A stretch of DNA of 64,000 nt from Yoonia sp. (GTDB taxonomy: Bacteria; Pseudomonadota; Alphaproteobacteria; Rhodobacterales; Rhodobacteraceae). Under the pieces are notes generated by a model, which saw only the letters and a program-made list of their open reading frames with translations, made no database searches and was not told the DNA's origin. The stretch lies in the NCBI RefSeq assembly GCF_014859355.1, contig NZ_JACUUJ010000001.1, positions 124,001 to 188,000 of the forward strand. Reading direction: 5' to 3'. The position numbers were made by a program, and so were the translations under genes. Below, piece by piece: positions 1 through 8,521 of this stretch. Positions within the stretch are counted from its first letter, which is position 1; every line of letters starts with the position of its first letter.

Positions 1-728
1 CAGAGCTGGCCGATACGTATTTGACTGACGCCGTGCGTGTCCAGGTGAACCCCCCGGGTCAGGCTGTGCAAAAAATCGAACAGTCGGTGCATTTCGTGGC
101 ACAGGCGGCCAAGACAGACCTGCTTGTGGAACTGCTTGATCAACACCGTGACGAATTGGCGCTGGTGTTTGGCCGGACCAAACATGGCTGTGAAAAACTG
201 TTCAAAACCTTGGAAAACAAGGGCTTTGCAGCAGCATCCATCCATGGGAACAAATCCCAAGGTCAGCGTGAACGCGCGATTGAGGCCTTTAAATCTGGCA
301 AGGTTCGCGTGCTGGTCGCCACCGATGTGGCCGCCCGTGGCATTGACATTCCCGGGGTACGTCACGTTTACAACTACGATCTGCCGAATGTGGCGGAAAA
401 TTATGTTCACCGTATTGGCCGCACCGCGCGCGCAGGTGCTGATGGGTGTGCCATCGCTCTGGTTGCACCGGACGAGATGATCGAACTGCAAGACATCGAA
501 AGGGCGATGAAAGAAACGATTCCCGTCGCGTCAGGCCGCCCTTGGGAAATTCAGCCTGGTCAGAAAAAACGGCCGAATGGCGGCGGCGGCGGTGGGCGTC
601 GTGGTGCTGGTGGCGGTGGCCAGCGGACTGGCGGCAAACCAGGGGGCGGTAAGATGGCGCAAGGGCGACCCGCAGGCAACCGTCGGCGTAACGGCGCTGC
701 CAAAGGTGGGCGCAGCAACGCGGCCTGA
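1..728 (+). CDS. DEAD-box ATP-dependent RNA helicase, C-terminal part (5' end cut by window)
   Basis: This is the second RecA-like domain of a DEAD-box helicase, which unwinds short RNA duplexes with ATP, probably in ribosome assembly or RNA turnover. The frame is open from base 3, so the start lies outside the window. Motif V (TDVAARGIDIP) and motif VI (HRIGRTARAG) are intact. About 60 residues at the C-terminus are rich in Gly, Arg and Lys (runs such as GGGGGGRRGAGGGG), a basic RNA-binding tail usual in RhlE-type proteins. RhlE-like is my best guess; the class-defining N-terminal motifs are not visible. Confidence 0.93.
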   Translation, partial: ELADTYLTDAVRVQVNPPGQAVQKIEQSVHFVAQAAKTDLLVELLDQHRDELALVFGRTKHGCEKLFKTLENKGFAAASIHGNKSQGQRERAIEAFKSGKVRVLVATDVAARGIDIPGVRHVYNYDLPNVAENYVHRIGRTARAGADGCAIALVAPDEMIELQDIERAMKETIPVASGRPWEIQPGQKKRPNGGGGGGRRGAGGGGQRTGGKPGGGKMAQGRPAGNRRRNGAAKGGRSNAA

Positions 729-734
729 TATGCT

Positions 735-766
735 GCGGGGCGGGTGATTTGCCCGCCTCGCTTTTC
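735..766 (+). terminator. Rho-independent terminator after the helicase gene
   Basis: A GC-rich hairpin (GCGGGGCGGG pairing with CCCGCCTCGC, one G-T pair) starts 7 nt after the helicase stop codon and is followed by TTTTCC. It also separates the helicase from the convergent chemoreceptor gene. The rest of the gap up to 934 shows no gene. Confidence 0.75.
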
Positions 767-934
767 CTCATAATCGTCGGCGGTGGCTCTTCACAAGTTC
801 GGTGATGCCTGACCCACAGCCTGACCAGCGATATTGGCGCACAGCGTGCAGCGTTGTTTTCTTTGCTGCAGTTTTTTGCACTGCGGTTTTCAGGTTCGTC
901 AGCAGGTAAGGTTGATAGCCGGACGCCATTATCG

Positions 935-2737
935 TCATGCCGCGCGCGTGGCCGCGTATTGTTTGTCGGTGGTCCGAAACTGTTGCAGGGTTGTGGTCAG
1001 GCGTATTGCTTCGGATTTCAGTGTGTCGCTGGCGGCATGCGCCTCTTCGCCCATGGCTGCGTTTTCCTGTGTCAAATTGTCGAGTTGTTGCACCCCGGCA
1101 CTGACTTCGGACTGACCTTTCGCCTGTTCTTTGACGGATAAGGCGATATCCTGGATCAGTGTGCCCATCTGTTCAACCTGGGCCAAGACTTGCCCGAGTG
1201 ACGTGCCGGTGTTCTGAACCAAGACAGTGCCTTCGCTGATTTTGGCCCTGCTTGCTGTAATCAAGGTGCGGATTTCGCGCGCTGATTCTGTTGCGCGCAT
1301 CGACAACCCACGGACCTCTGACGCGACAACGGCAAAGCCTCTGCCCGCCTCACCGGCGCGGGCCGCTTCGACGCCGGCATTCAGGGCAAGCAAGTTGGTC
1401 TGAAATGCTATATCTTCAATAACGGCGATGATCTGGTTGATTTGTCCGGATGATTCCTCGATTTCTTGAATTGCATGGGTCGCATCATCCAGGACCTGGC
1501 GGCTTTGGGTCGATAGGTTCAGGCTTTTTTGGGCCATATCATCGGCATTCTCGGCCTTGTCTGCGATCACCTTGCCAGTCTCGCTGAGGCTGTGCAGTGT
1601 GGAGGATGATTGCGCCAAGGTCGCGGCCTGATTTTCAACTCGCCGCGCCAGCGCATCCGACATGGAGGCAATGCCGGTAGCGGCAGATGTGACCTCTTCA
1701 GCGATGCTGTCAATTTCAGCCATCGTTGCGGCCAGGCTTTCGACAACGGCGTTGAAATCTTCGCGAAGCGCCTCGTAGGTCTGCGGAAAGGGATCATCTA
1801 GTGGAGAGCGTATTCTGTATGTCAGGTCGCGATCTGCCAAACGGCTTAGGCCATGACGCAAAAGTTCCATGACCTTGCCTTGTTCAGCCTGCGCCCTGCG
1901 GCTTTCGGTTTCCAGAACGTGATTGCGTTGCAGGTCCGCCTTGAACATCGTCACACGCGTGGCAATTTCGCCGATTTCATCACTCTTGCCATCGTGCGGA
2001 ACATCAGTTGTCAGATCGCCGCCAGCAATCCGGGCGATAGCGGCGGAGACATCTGCAATGGGGCGCATGAGCCGGGTTGAGAGCAACAAAACGATGATTG
2101 CGCCAAGCACGGTGAAAGCGGCGGATGTCAAAAGCATGGTCTTTTGTTGATTCCGGATGGCGGCATCAATCACGGTGCGTGCAACCCCGACATAAAGTAT
2201 GCCAATTACATCATTGCCGGCACCAAAAACAGGCTGATAGATTGTCAGATATGGCTTGCCTAGAATGACGGCCTCGCCCCGGTAGGTTTCGCCGCGCCTG
2301 ACGGCGGCATATACAGGGTTTTCCCGGCCAAGATAGGTACCCACCGCGCGTTCACCATCAGGTTTGATGATGTTGGTTGTTATGCGTCTGTAGTCGTTTT
2401 CGGCAGGATCCCAAAGAAAGAGTGTTGCCGTTTCGCCAGAAACGCGCCCGATCTGGTCAATGAGATCATGGGATTCGAATGTGGGGATGTCTGCCCATCT
2501 TGCGCGTCTGATCTGGCCATCGGGGGAATAGGTTACGTCAAGCCCGTCAAATTCGTTCTGAAAAACCGCAGCGATGACGCGTAGCGATATATCTTGCCTG
2601 ACTTGGGCATCGTTCAGCATCGTTTGTTTGGTCAGGCGCACAGATGTCAGGGCCAATAACGCGCAAACAGTGATCAGCATGAGGATCATCGCAGCCGCAA
2701 GGCGCAGGCGCATGGAGATATGAGAAAGGCGTTGCAT
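935..2737 (-). CDS. Methyl-accepting chemotaxis protein with periplasmic Cache-type sensor
   Basis: A 600-residue transmembrane chemoreceptor. Helix 1 (about 10-33) and helix 2 (about 199-221) flank a periplasmic domain of about 160 residues resembling the Cache_3/Cache_2 type, which in other receptors binds small organic ligands. A HAMP linker follows, then the signalling domain, with the conserved hairpin tip around residues 430-460 ([19 protein letters not shown]). It would pass ligand signals to CheA/CheW. The start at 2737 is chosen because AGGGG lies 5 nt upstream; the frame stays open to 2827 without a better ribosome site. No che genes are nearby, so it is an orphan receptor. The ligand is unknown. 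Confidence 0.93.
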   Translation of the reverse strand: MQRLSHISMRLRLAAAMILMLITVCALLALTSVRLTKQTMLNDAQVRQDISLRVIAAVFQNEFDGLDVTYSPDGQIRRARWADIPTFESHDLIDQIGRVSGETATLFLWDPAENDYRRITTNIIKPDGERAVGTYLGRENPVYAAVRRGETYRGEAVILGKPYLTIYQPVFGAGNDVIGILYVGVARTVIDAAIRNQQKTMLLTSAAFTVLGAIIVLLLSTRLMRPIADVSAAIARIAGGDLTTDVPHDGKSDEIGEIATRVTMFKADLQRNHVLETESRRAQAEQGKVMELLRHGLSRLADRDLTYRIRSPLDDPFPQTYEALREDFNAVVESLAATMAEIDSIAEEVTSAATGIASMSDALARRVENQAATLAQSSSTLHSLSETGKVIADKAENADDMAQKSLNLSTQSRQVLDDATHAIQEIEESSGQINQIIAVIEDIAFQTNLLALNAGVEAARAGEAGRGFAVVASEVRGLSMRATESAREIRTLITASRAKISEGTVLVQNTGTSLGQVLAQVEQMGTLIQDIALSVKEQAKGQSEVSAGVQQLDNLTQENAAMGEEAHAASDTLKSEAIRLTTTLQQFRTTDKQYAATRAA

Positions 2738-2809
2738 TCGTTTCCCCTGGTTATCAATCGCAACCGGGATAAATCCGAAACAAGAATACTTTGTTAAAAT
2801 GCACCCCGC

Positions 2810-2846
2810 AAAAAGCAAAAAGGCCACATGCGCGCATGTGGCCTTT
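2810..2846 (-). terminator. Terminator of the rplS-rpmE operon
   Basis: A perfect 28-nt palindrome at 2819-2846 (arms AAAGGCCACATGCG and its complement) is followed on the minus strand by two T-runs (TTTTT, G, C, TTTTT). It lies 24 nt after the rpmE stop codon, so it should end the ffh-to-rpmE transcript. It also sits upstream of the chemoreceptor gene and insulates that gene. Confidence 0.9.
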
Positions 2847-2870
2847 GCATTCGAATGATGGGCTGTCTTA

Positions 2871-3092
2871 TCAGAAACCCAGACCGGCGTATTTGTTTTT
2901 GAATTTGGACACGCGACCGCCCGCGTCCATCAAACGCGATGAACCGCCTGTCCACGCAGGGTGCACGGATGGATCGATATCAAGCGACATCTGGTCGCCT
3001 TCCTTGCCCCATGTGGATTTCATTTGCACCACGGTGCCATCGGTCATTTTGACGTCGATGATGTGATAATCTGGGTGAATATCTTTTCTCAT
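2871..3092 (-). CDS. rpmE: 50S ribosomal protein L31
   Basis: A 73-residue L31 of the large ribosomal subunit, of normal length, with the typical start [10 protein letters not shown] and end KNKYAGLGF. It has no cysteine, so it is a zinc-free (C-minus) form lacking the CxxC of zinc-binding L31. It lies 11 nt after rplS on the same strand, with AAGGA 8 nt before its ATG, and is the last gene before the terminator. In bacteria with two L31 forms the zinc-free one can be controlled by Zur; here its place in the rplS operon suggests constitutive expression. Confidence 0.97.
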   Translation of the reverse strand: MRKDIHPDYHIIDVKMTDGTVVQMKSTWGKEGDQMSLDIDPSVHPAWTGGSSRLMDAGGRVSKFKNKYAGLGF

Positions 3093-3103
3093 GTCGGCAA
3101 TCC

Positions 3104-3487
3104 TTACGCTTCGGCGCCCTTGGGCGCTTTGTAGTTTGCAACCTCTGCGATACGGGCAGATTTACCACGGCGGTCACGCAAATAATACAGTTTCGCGCGG
3201 CGGACTTTACCACGGCGGACCACTTCGATGCTGTCAATGTTGGTGGAATACAGCGGGAACACACGTTCCACGCCTTCACCAAAGGAAATCTTGCGCACCG
3301 TGAACGACCCGGCAATGCCTTTGCCATTCTTGCGGGCGATGCAGACGCCTTCGTAGTTCTGCACACGGGTGCGTGTGCCTTCGGTCACTTTGTAACCGAC
3401 GCGGATGGTGTCACCCGCCTTGAAATCGGGAATGGTTTTCCCCAGCGCAGCGATTTGCTCCGCTTCGAGTTGTGCAATCAGATCCAT
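3104..3487 (-). CDS. rplS: 50S ribosomal protein L19
   Basis: A 127-residue L19, which sits at the interface of the 30S and 50S subunits. Family hallmarks include [16 protein letters not shown] near the start and [23 protein letters not shown]. The start at 3487 has a strong AAGGAG 6 nt upstream; an in-frame ATG 15 nt earlier has no good ribosome site and overlaps this one. It is preceded by an unusual 244-nt leader after trmD and followed at once by rpmE. Confidence 0.97.
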   Translation of the reverse strand: MDLIAQLEAEQIAALGKTIPDFKAGDTIRVGYKVTEGTRTRVQNYEGVCIARKNGKGIAGSFTVRKISFGEGVERVFPLYSTNIDSIEVVRRGKVRRAKLYYLRDRRGKSARIAEVANYKAPKGAEA

Positions 3488-3731
3488 CTGATGCTCCTTC
3501 ATGATACTTGCGGTTTTCCGCAATTTTTGTTTCGCCACCGTGAGAGCTCTTGGTCTTCTTCCGGGTCCGCCGCAGCGCCCGCCAGAGATCAGGTCGTCAT
3601 TCGTTTCGCCGCCTAGCCCTGTCTGGCTACACCGAAGAAAGTGCGGCATAAGACAATACCAACCGAATCCGCGACCCTGTTCAGGATGGCAGACTGGCGT
3701 CGTATAGGCCGCCAAGCCGTGTCGATCAAGG
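3488..3731 (-). promoter_or_regulatory. 244-nt leader between trmD and rplS with a hairpin before the ribosome site
   Basis: Other genes in this cluster overlap or lie close together, but 244 nt separate trmD and rplS and no coding frame is convincing there. On the minus strand TTGCGG-AAAA-CCGCAA (3508-3523) forms a compact hairpin ending about 9 nt before the AAGGAG of rplS. The region may hold a separate promoter, an RNA processing site or an autoregulatory ribosomal-protein leader. Only the spacing and the hairpin are seen; the function is inferred. Confidence 0.45.
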
Positions 3732-4529
3732 TTATTTTTGTTGCTTTGCGGTATATGCAGCCCACAAATCAGGGCGGCGTTCCTGCGTGATCCGTTCGGC
3801 CTGTGCGCGCCGCCACACCGCGATTTTCGCGTGATTGCCGGACATCAGCACATCAGGGACCGGGTGGCCCAGCCAATCGGCGGGTTTGGTGTATTGTGGA
3901 TGTTCCAGCAGCCCGTTGGAATGGCTTTCCTCGACCGCGCTTTCGGCGTTGCCCAACACGCCGGGCAGCAGACGCACGGCGGCGTCGATCATGGCTTGCG
4001 CGGCAATTTCGCCCCCCGTCAGGACGAAATCGCCAAGGCTGACCTCTTGAATGGCAAAGTGTTGCAGCACGCGTTCATCGACACCTTCGAACCGGCCACA
4101 CAACAGCGTCACGCCATCGCCGCGCGCCCAGTTGCGTGCCATGGCCTGATCAAAGCGGCGCCCGCGCGGTGACAGATAGACCAGCGGCATGATCCCGCGC
4201 GCGCCGGCGCGGGCCTCGGCAATGGCGGATGCCACCACATCGGGGCGCAGAACCATGCCCGCGCCGCCGCCTGCGGGCGTGTCATCGACATTGCGGTGCT
4301 TGCCGATGCCGTGACTGCGCAGATCATAGGTTTGCAACTGCCACAGCCCGTCTTGCAGGGCGCGCCCTGTCAGGCTTTCGCCCAGCACGCCGGGAAAGGC
4401 TTGCGGGAACAATGTGATGATCTGCGCGGTCCATGATCCGGCAAGATCGGGGGTGTCAGTGATCAGTTCGCGGGGTTGCAGCATCGGGCGGGCGCTGATC
4501 CGCCCGTGGGATTTGGGCGTGCCTGTCAT
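3732..4529 (-). CDS. trmD: tRNA (guanine-N1-)-methyltransferase TrmD
   Basis: Methylates G37 next to the anticodon with S-adenosylmethionine, which prevents +1 frameshifting. The SPOUT-fold core begins near residue 34 ([20 protein letters not shown]), and the SAM-binding knot region includes [13 protein letters not shown] and [10 protein letters not shown]. About 33 residues precede the usual start; the ATG at 4529 is favoured because it overlaps the rimM stop as ATGA, implying translational coupling. The order rimM-trmD-rplS is the classic bacterial one. Confidence 0.97.
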   Translation of the reverse strand: MTGTPKSHGRISARPMLQPRELITDTPDLAGSWTAQIITLFPQAFPGVLGESLTGRALQDGLWQLQTYDLRSHGIGKHRNVDDTPAGGGAGMVLRPDVVASAIAEARAGARGIMPLVYLSPRGRRFDQAMARNWARGDGVTLLCGRFEGVDERVLQHFAIQEVSLGDFVLTGGEIAAQAMIDAAVRLLPGVLGNAESAVEESHSNGLLEHPQYTKPADWLGHPVPDVLMSGNHAKIAVWRRAQAERITQERRPDLWAAYTAKQQK

Positions 4530-5044
4530 GCGCTGGCGTCGGGGAAAAGCCCCGCAGGCGGGTCGGCAATGATCCGGCCCGTTGCCAGATCGACGGTGGG
4601 CACAGCGGCGCGCGTAAAGGGCAGCAAAATCGTTTCAGACTGCCCCGGCGCGCTGATTTCCAGCAAATCACCCGCGCCATGGTCCATCACATTCTTGACG
4701 GTGCCTAGCGGCGTGCCGCCAGTGTCCAGCACGCTCAGCCCGATCAGGTCGGCATAGTAATATTCGTCATCGGGCAAGGACGGCATAACGTCCCGCGCGG
4801 CATAAAGGCTGACGTTGCGCAGCGCGTCGGCGTCTTCTTTTGTGACGACGCCGTCAAGGCGTGCGGTAAAGCCGTTTTTCATCTGCCCTGTCAGCACGAC
4901 CTGCGCGAAACTGCGCCCGTCCTCGGTATAAAGCGGGGTATAATCGGCGATGGCGGCGGGATCGGCGCAGAACGATTTCAGCCGCACCTCGCCATGGACC
5001 CCAAAGGATCCGCCAATCGCACCAACGATCACGCGGTCAGTCAT
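4526..5044 (-). CDS. rimM: 16S rRNA maturation factor RimM
   Basis: A 172-residue RimM, which assists maturation of the 30S head and binds S19. The N-terminal beta-barrel ([19 protein letters not shown]) and the C-terminal PRC-barrel-like half ([17 protein letters not shown]) are both visible. It overlaps trmD by 4 nt, and its start lies inside the last codons of the small membrane-protein gene upstream, so translation of the whole cluster looks coupled. Confidence 0.96.
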   Translation of the reverse strand: MTDRVIVGAIGGSFGVHGEVRLKSFCADPAAIADYTPLYTEDGRSFAQVVLTGQMKNGFTARLDGVVTKEDADALRNVSLYAARDVMPSLPDDEYYYADLIGLSVLDTGGTPLGTVKNVMDHGAGDLLEISAPGQSETILLPFTRAAVPTVDLATGRIIADPPAGLFPDASA

Positions 5045-5186
5045 TCAGGTCTACTCCCACGCAGATGTTCGAAATCCATAATCCGCCCCCGTTTCGGCAA
5101 ATGTCCTCGGACCTGCCCCGTTCAAACACCATGCCCGCCACAAAGGCAAACATCACAAGGATGAGCGTGCGCAGCAAGCGGAACAT
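5037..5186 (-). CDS. Small single-pass membrane protein between rpsP and rimM (49 aa)
   Basis: An ATG at 5186 opens a 49-codon frame starting [20 protein letters not shown] and ending CVGVDLND. The first 20 residues form one transmembrane helix; the remaining tail has two cysteines (C30, C42). The stop codon lies 6 nt inside rimM, in another frame, an overlap typical of coupled real genes. The ribosome site is weak (CGGAAAA). I do not recognise a named family; its size, overlap and helix argue that it is expressed. The function is unknown. Confidence 0.6.
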   Translation of the reverse strand: MFRLLRTLILVMFAFVAGMVFERGRSEDICRNGGGLWISNICVGVDLND

Positions 5187-5247
5187 GCGATTTTCCGACA
5201 AGGGGGGGGCGCGCCGCCCGGCGTGACGCCGGACAACGCAAAGGGTC

Positions 5248-5622
5248 TTATTCTTCGGCAGGTGCGTTGGCGGCTTCTGCCGCAGCGGCAGCTTTGGCGG
5301 CCTTTTCTTCGGCGCGGGCTGTTGCGGCCTTGCCGGGGACGCCTTTTTTCAGGTTCTGGCGGTCCTTTTTGGGCATTACGCCTGCGGCTTCCAGCATGCG
5401 GGCCACACGGTCAGTGGGTTGCGCGCCTTGGCTTAACCAGTGCTGCACGCGATCCATATCCATTTTCACGCGGTCTTCGCTATCTTTGGGCAGCATAGGC
5501 GCATAGATGCCCAGTTTTTCGATGAAACGCCCATCGCGGGGCATGCGGCTGTCGGCGGCGACAATCGCATAATGAGGACGCTTCTTGGAACCGCCACGGG
5601 CGAGCCGGATTTTCATAGCCAT
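5248..5622 (-). CDS. rpsP: 30S ribosomal protein S16
   Basis: A 124-residue S16. The core starts [18 protein letters not shown] and runs to about residue 85. The last 40 residues form an Ala/Lys/Glu-rich tail, common in alphaproteobacterial S16. AAGGAG lies 10 nt before the ATG at 5622. It follows chorismate mutase across a short gap that holds a hairpin element (5653-5670). Confidence 0.97.
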   Translation of the reverse strand: MAMKIRLARGGSKKRPHYAIVAADSRMPRDGRFIEKLGIYAPMLPKDSEDRVKMDMDRVQHWLSQGAQPTDRVARMLEAAGVMPKKDRQNLKKGVPGKAATARAEEKAAKAAAAAEAANAPAEE

Positions 5623-5652
5623 TTGGGTTTCTCCTTTAAGATGGCAGGGGCA

Positions 5653-5680
5653 GGTGGATATTAATCCACCCTACGATTGG
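5653..5680 (-). repeat. Dispersed GTAGG-type hairpin element, copy 1
   Basis: On the minus strand ATCGTAGGGTGG leads into a hairpin with 7-nt arms (GGTGGAT and ATCCACC), followed by CTGC. The TAG stop codon of chorismate mutase lies inside the element, so its insertion probably set the C-terminus of that protein. A second copy with matching flanks lies at 11054-11079 between atpB and atpE. Confidence 0.6.
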
Positions 5681-5967
5681 TGTTGTTGATGGTGTTGGAT
5701 CACTTCCTGAATGACGAAATTCAGGAATTTCTTGGCGAATTCGGGGTCAAGATCGGCCCGTTTCGCAAGATCGGTCAGCCGTGCGATCTGGGCGGCTTCG
5801 CGCGCCGGATCGGACGGGGGCAGATTGTGTTCGGCCTTGAGCCGGCCCACGGCCTGCGTGTGCTTGAAACGTTCGCCCAGCGTATAGACAAGGATGGCGT
5901 CAAGCCGGTCGATGCTGTCGCGGTGATCCTTGAGGATCTCTGCCGCACGGGTGGCGGTGTCGGTCAT
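5671..5967 (-). CDS. Chorismate mutase (AroQ type)
   Basis: A 98-residue all-helical chorismate mutase, converting chorismate to prephenate for phenylalanine and tyrosine synthesis. Typical features are the N-terminal helix with the active-site arginine (RDSIDRLDAILVYTLGERF) and the later FAKKFLNFVIQEVI helix. The start at 5967 has an excellent AAGGAG 6 nt upstream. The same frame continues upstream without a stop into the remnant of an acetyltransferase gene, so a 142-residue fusion could also be made. Confidence 0.93.
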   Translation of the reverse strand: MTDTATRAAEILKDHRDSIDRLDAILVYTLGERFKHTQAVGRLKAEHNLPPSDPAREAAQIARLTDLAKRADLDPEFAKKFLNFVIQEVIQHHQQHQS

Positions 5968-6099
5968 GAAGCTCTCCTTGTTCAAAGGTCCATCCATATG
6001 CACAGCACGGTTGCCGGCCATAAAAGCAGCGTAAGCGTCAAAATCGCTGCGCTGGTAGGGGCGCAGGGTCAGCCGATCTATGTGCAGCGTCGGGATCAT
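5968..6099 (-). pseudogene. Remnant of a second GNAT acetyltransferase (first 44 codons only)
   Basis: An ATG at 6099 overlaps the stop of the upstream GNAT gene as ATGA and opens a frame reading LHIDRLTLRPYQRSDFDAY and then MDGPL. This matches the first strand and helix of a GNAT acetyltransferase. After 44 codons the frame runs straight into chorismate mutase, and the acetyl-CoA-binding core is missing. An in-frame internal deletion is the simplest explanation. As I recall, related genomes carry two tandem GNAT genes here; this needs a comparison. Confidence 0.7.
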
Positions 6100-6614
6100 G
6101 CTGCGCCCCCTGGATGCGGGTGGCGATAGACCAGCGAATCGGCGCTTGGGGCCTTGGCGGTATCATCCAGCACTGCGCCCAGTTTCACAGCCAGCCGGAT
6201 CGACCGGGTGTTGCCGGGCCCGATATAGCTGACGGCGGTGTCCCAGCCCAGCACGTCAAAGGCGTGGGTCAGGGCGGCCTGTGCAGCCTCGGTCGCGATG
6301 CCGGTGCCTTCGACACCTTCGGCAAGAATCATCCAGCCGATTTCGGTTTCGGGCCAGTCTGGCGGTGTCCACGGGCCGACAAGGCCCAGTGCCGTGTCAT
6401 CGCCGCGCCGTGTCACGGCCCACATGCCATAGCCGAAAATATCCCAATGGCCCAGTTCGGCGGCAAAGGCGCGCCAGCTTTTGCCAAGGTCACTGTGGCT
6501 GCCAAAGGCGGCAGACCGGTCTGACATCATGAAATCACGAAACGCGGGCCAATCGCCGGCGGCAGGGCGGCGCAGGATCAGCCGCTCTGTGAACAGAGTA
6601 GAGGCAGTTGTCAT
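6096..6614 (-). CDS. GNAT-family N-acetyltransferase (RimJ/RimL-like)
   Basis: A 172-residue acetyltransferase of the Acetyltransf_3 type. It starts near LFTERLILRRPAAGDWPAF, has the middle motif IGWMILAEGVEGTGIATEA that binds acetyl-CoA, and ends with YIGPGNTRSIRLAVKLGA. The substrate cannot be told; many relatives act on ribosomal proteins or small amines. The frame is open to 6668; 6614 is chosen to match the domain start, although no strong ribosome site precedes it. It lies between ffh and chorismate mutase on the same strand. Confidence 0.85.
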   Translation of the reverse strand: MTTASTLFTERLILRRPAAGDWPAFRDFMMSDRSAAFGSHSDLGKSWRAFAAELGHWDIFGYGMWAVTRRGDDTALGLVGPWTPPDWPETEIGWMILAEGVEGTGIATEAAQAALTHAFDVLGWDTAVSYIGPGNTRSIRLAVKLGAVLDDTAKAPSADSLVYRHPHPGGAA

Positions 6615-6642
6615 GACAAAACCGCTGTTCTGGCGCGGGCAA

Positions 6643-6662
6643 ACAAATTTCGCGAAATTTGT
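6643..6662. repeat. AAATTT palindrome, copy 1
   Basis: A perfect 20-nt palindrome, ACAAATTTCGCGAAATTTGT, lies 37 nt after the ffh stop codon and 29 nt before the GNAT start. Two relatives with the same CAAATTT...AAATTTG arms sit just after stop codons at 33284-33305 and 46178-46195. Confidence 0.7.
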
Positions 6663-6699
6663 CGCCACTGGCGTGCGTATTTCGGACAGGATGAAACGG

Positions 6700-8187
6700 T
6701 CATTTCTTTTTTCCGAAGCCCGACAAACCGTGCGGCAGTTGCATGCCGCCGCCTAAGCCGGGCAGCCCAGCGGGCATTTTGCCCTGCATGGCCTTGGCGG
6801 CCTCTTCCATCGCTTTGGGGTCGTTCATGTCGGGCATACCGCCGCCCTTGCCGAACATGCCTTTCATGGCCTGTTTCAGCATCCCACCCTTGCCCATTTT
6901 CTTCATCATATCAGCCATTTGCCGGTGCTGTTTGACCAGCTTGTTCAGCTCTGACACGTCCAGACCTGCACCTTTGGCAATTCGTTTCTTGCGGCTGGCG
7001 GCCAGCAGGTCTGGATTGGCGCGTTCTTTTTTCGTCATGGAATTGATGAGTGCGATCTGGCGTTTCAGGATGCTATCGTCCAGACCTGCCTTGTCCATCT
7101 GGCCCTTCATCTTGCCCATGCCGGGCATCATGCCCATCATACCTTCCATGCCGCCCATCTTTTGCATCTGTTCCAGCTGCATTTTCAGGTCATTCATGTT
7201 GAACCGGCCCTTTTGGAACCGTCTCATCATACGCTCGGCCTGTTCAACCTCGATGGTTTGCTGGGCCTTTTCGACCAGCGCCACGATGTCGCCCATGCCC
7301 AGGATACGGCCAGCGATGCGGTCGGGTTCAAAGGTTTCGATGGCGTCCATCTTTTCGCCGATACCGACAAAACGAATGGGTTTGCCGGTGATCGCGCGCA
7401 TGGACAGGGCCGCACCGCCACGCCCGTCGCCATCCATCCGGGTCAGCACCACGCCGGTCACGCCGATCTTGTCGTCAAATTCCTGCGCGACGTTCACCGC
7501 GTCCTGACCTGTCAGGCCATCAACGACCAGCAACGTTTCGCGCGGGTTGGCGACATCACGCACGGCAGCAGCCTGCGCGATCAGCTCTGCGTCGATGTGC
7601 AAGCGGCCCGCAGTGTCGAGCATGTAGACGTCGTAACCCCCAAGCGAGGCCTGCGTTTTTGCGCGTTTGGCGATCTGCACTGGCGTTTCACCCGGCACGA
7701 TGGCCAGCGTATCCACCCCGATCTGCGCGCCCAGAATGGCCAGCTGTTCCATGGCTGCAGGGCGGTTGATGTCAAGCGAGGCCATCAGCACCCGCTTGCC
7801 TTCGCGTTCTTTCAGCCGCTTGGCCAGTTTGGCGGTTGTTGTGGTTTTACCCGAACCTTGCAAACCGACCATCAGGATCGGCGCGGGCGGGTTATCGATT
7901 TTCAACACGCCGGGGTCTGCATCGCCGGTCAGCACATGCTTCAATTCGTCATGGACGATCTTGACGACCTGCTGGCCGGGGGTGATGGATTTCGTGACGG
8001 CCTGCCCGGTTGCCTTGTCCTGCACCGCCTTGATAAAATCGCGTGCGACCGGCAGCGAAACGTCAGCCTCTAGCAGCGCCACGCGCACCTCGCGCAGGGC
8101 GGTTTTGACGTCATCTTCGGTCAGCGCGCCTTGCTTGGTCAGTTTGTCAAAGACACCTGACAGGCGCTCGGATAGGTTTTCAAACAT
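6700..8187 (-). CDS. ffh: Signal recognition particle protein Ffh (SRP54)
   Basis: The 495-residue GTPase of the signal recognition particle; with the SRP RNA it delivers nascent inner-membrane proteins to FtsY. The N domain starts MFENLSERLSGVFDKL; the G domain has the P-loop GLQGSGKTTTTAKLA, then DTAGRL and TRMDGDGRGG. The C-terminal M domain is very rich in methionine and binds signal peptides and RNA. It is the first gene of the cluster running to rpmE. No SRP RNA gene is seen beside it. Confidence 0.98.
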   Translation of the reverse strand: MFENLSERLSGVFDKLTKQGALTEDDVKTALREVRVALLEADVSLPVARDFIKAVQDKATGQAVTKSITPGQQVVKIVHDELKHVLTGDADPGVLKIDNPPAPILMVGLQGSGKTTTTAKLAKRLKEREGKRVLMASLDINRPAAMEQLAILGAQIGVDTLAIVPGETPVQIAKRAKTQASLGGYDVYMLDTAGRLHIDAELIAQAAAVRDVANPRETLLVVDGLTGQDAVNVAQEFDDKIGVTGVVLTRMDGDGRGGAALSMRAITGKPIRFVGIGEKMDAIETFEPDRIAGRILGMGDIVALVEKAQQTIEVEQAERMMRRFQKGRFNMNDLKMQLEQMQKMGGMEGMMGMMPGMGKMKGQMDKAGLDDSILKRQIALINSMTKKERANPDLLAASRKKRIAKGAGLDVSELNKLVKQHRQMADMMKKMGKGGMLKQAMKGMFGKGGGMPDMNDPKAMEEAAKAMQGKMPAGLPGLGGGMQLPHGLSGFGKKK

Positions 8188-8521
8188 AGGCCATGGCCCC
8201 TTACGTCGTTTTGGTTGCCCGGACTATATAACAAGCCGGGGCCGAATACAGTAGCGCCCCCCTTGGGCGTTATCCCAAAGCAGCGCGCCCCCGTGGGCGC
8301 GACGCGCTGACGGAGGGCGATCCCCTGCTATCGGGGACCGGACGGCAGATGCAATCCGGGTGTTGGTTTGCACTTATGCCTGTCCGGTGGCCGAGTCAAC
8401 AACCCAGGATTCGGGCCGTATTATGGGGCTAATATTGTATCCTGTTCACCTATCTTTCTTGCCTTGACGCACGAAATGTTGCATTTGTGCGCTTAGTGTT
8501 TGCCATCGCACAGGAGTGACA
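8188..8521. other. 334-nt gap between divergent ffh and the LysR gene
   Basis: No convincing gene. It holds several GC-rich inverted repeats near 8255-8340 (for example CGCCCCCTTGGGCG and CCCCTGCTATCGGGG) and the promoters of two divergent genes. A TATATA sequence about 40 nt before ffh may be its -10 region. There is no GGAAGGAAGC-type SRP RNA loop. Confidence 0.5.

Noticed and set aside
5716-5731. GAAATTC-AG-GAATTTC inverted repeat that looks like the AAATTT palindromes
   Set aside because: It lies inside chorismate mutase codons for conserved residues, has different arms and is not next to a stop codon.
8188-8521. Possible SRP RNA gene beside ffh
   Set aside because: GC-rich hairpins are present, but the conserved GGAAGGAAGC/AGCAG tetraloop domain is absent.
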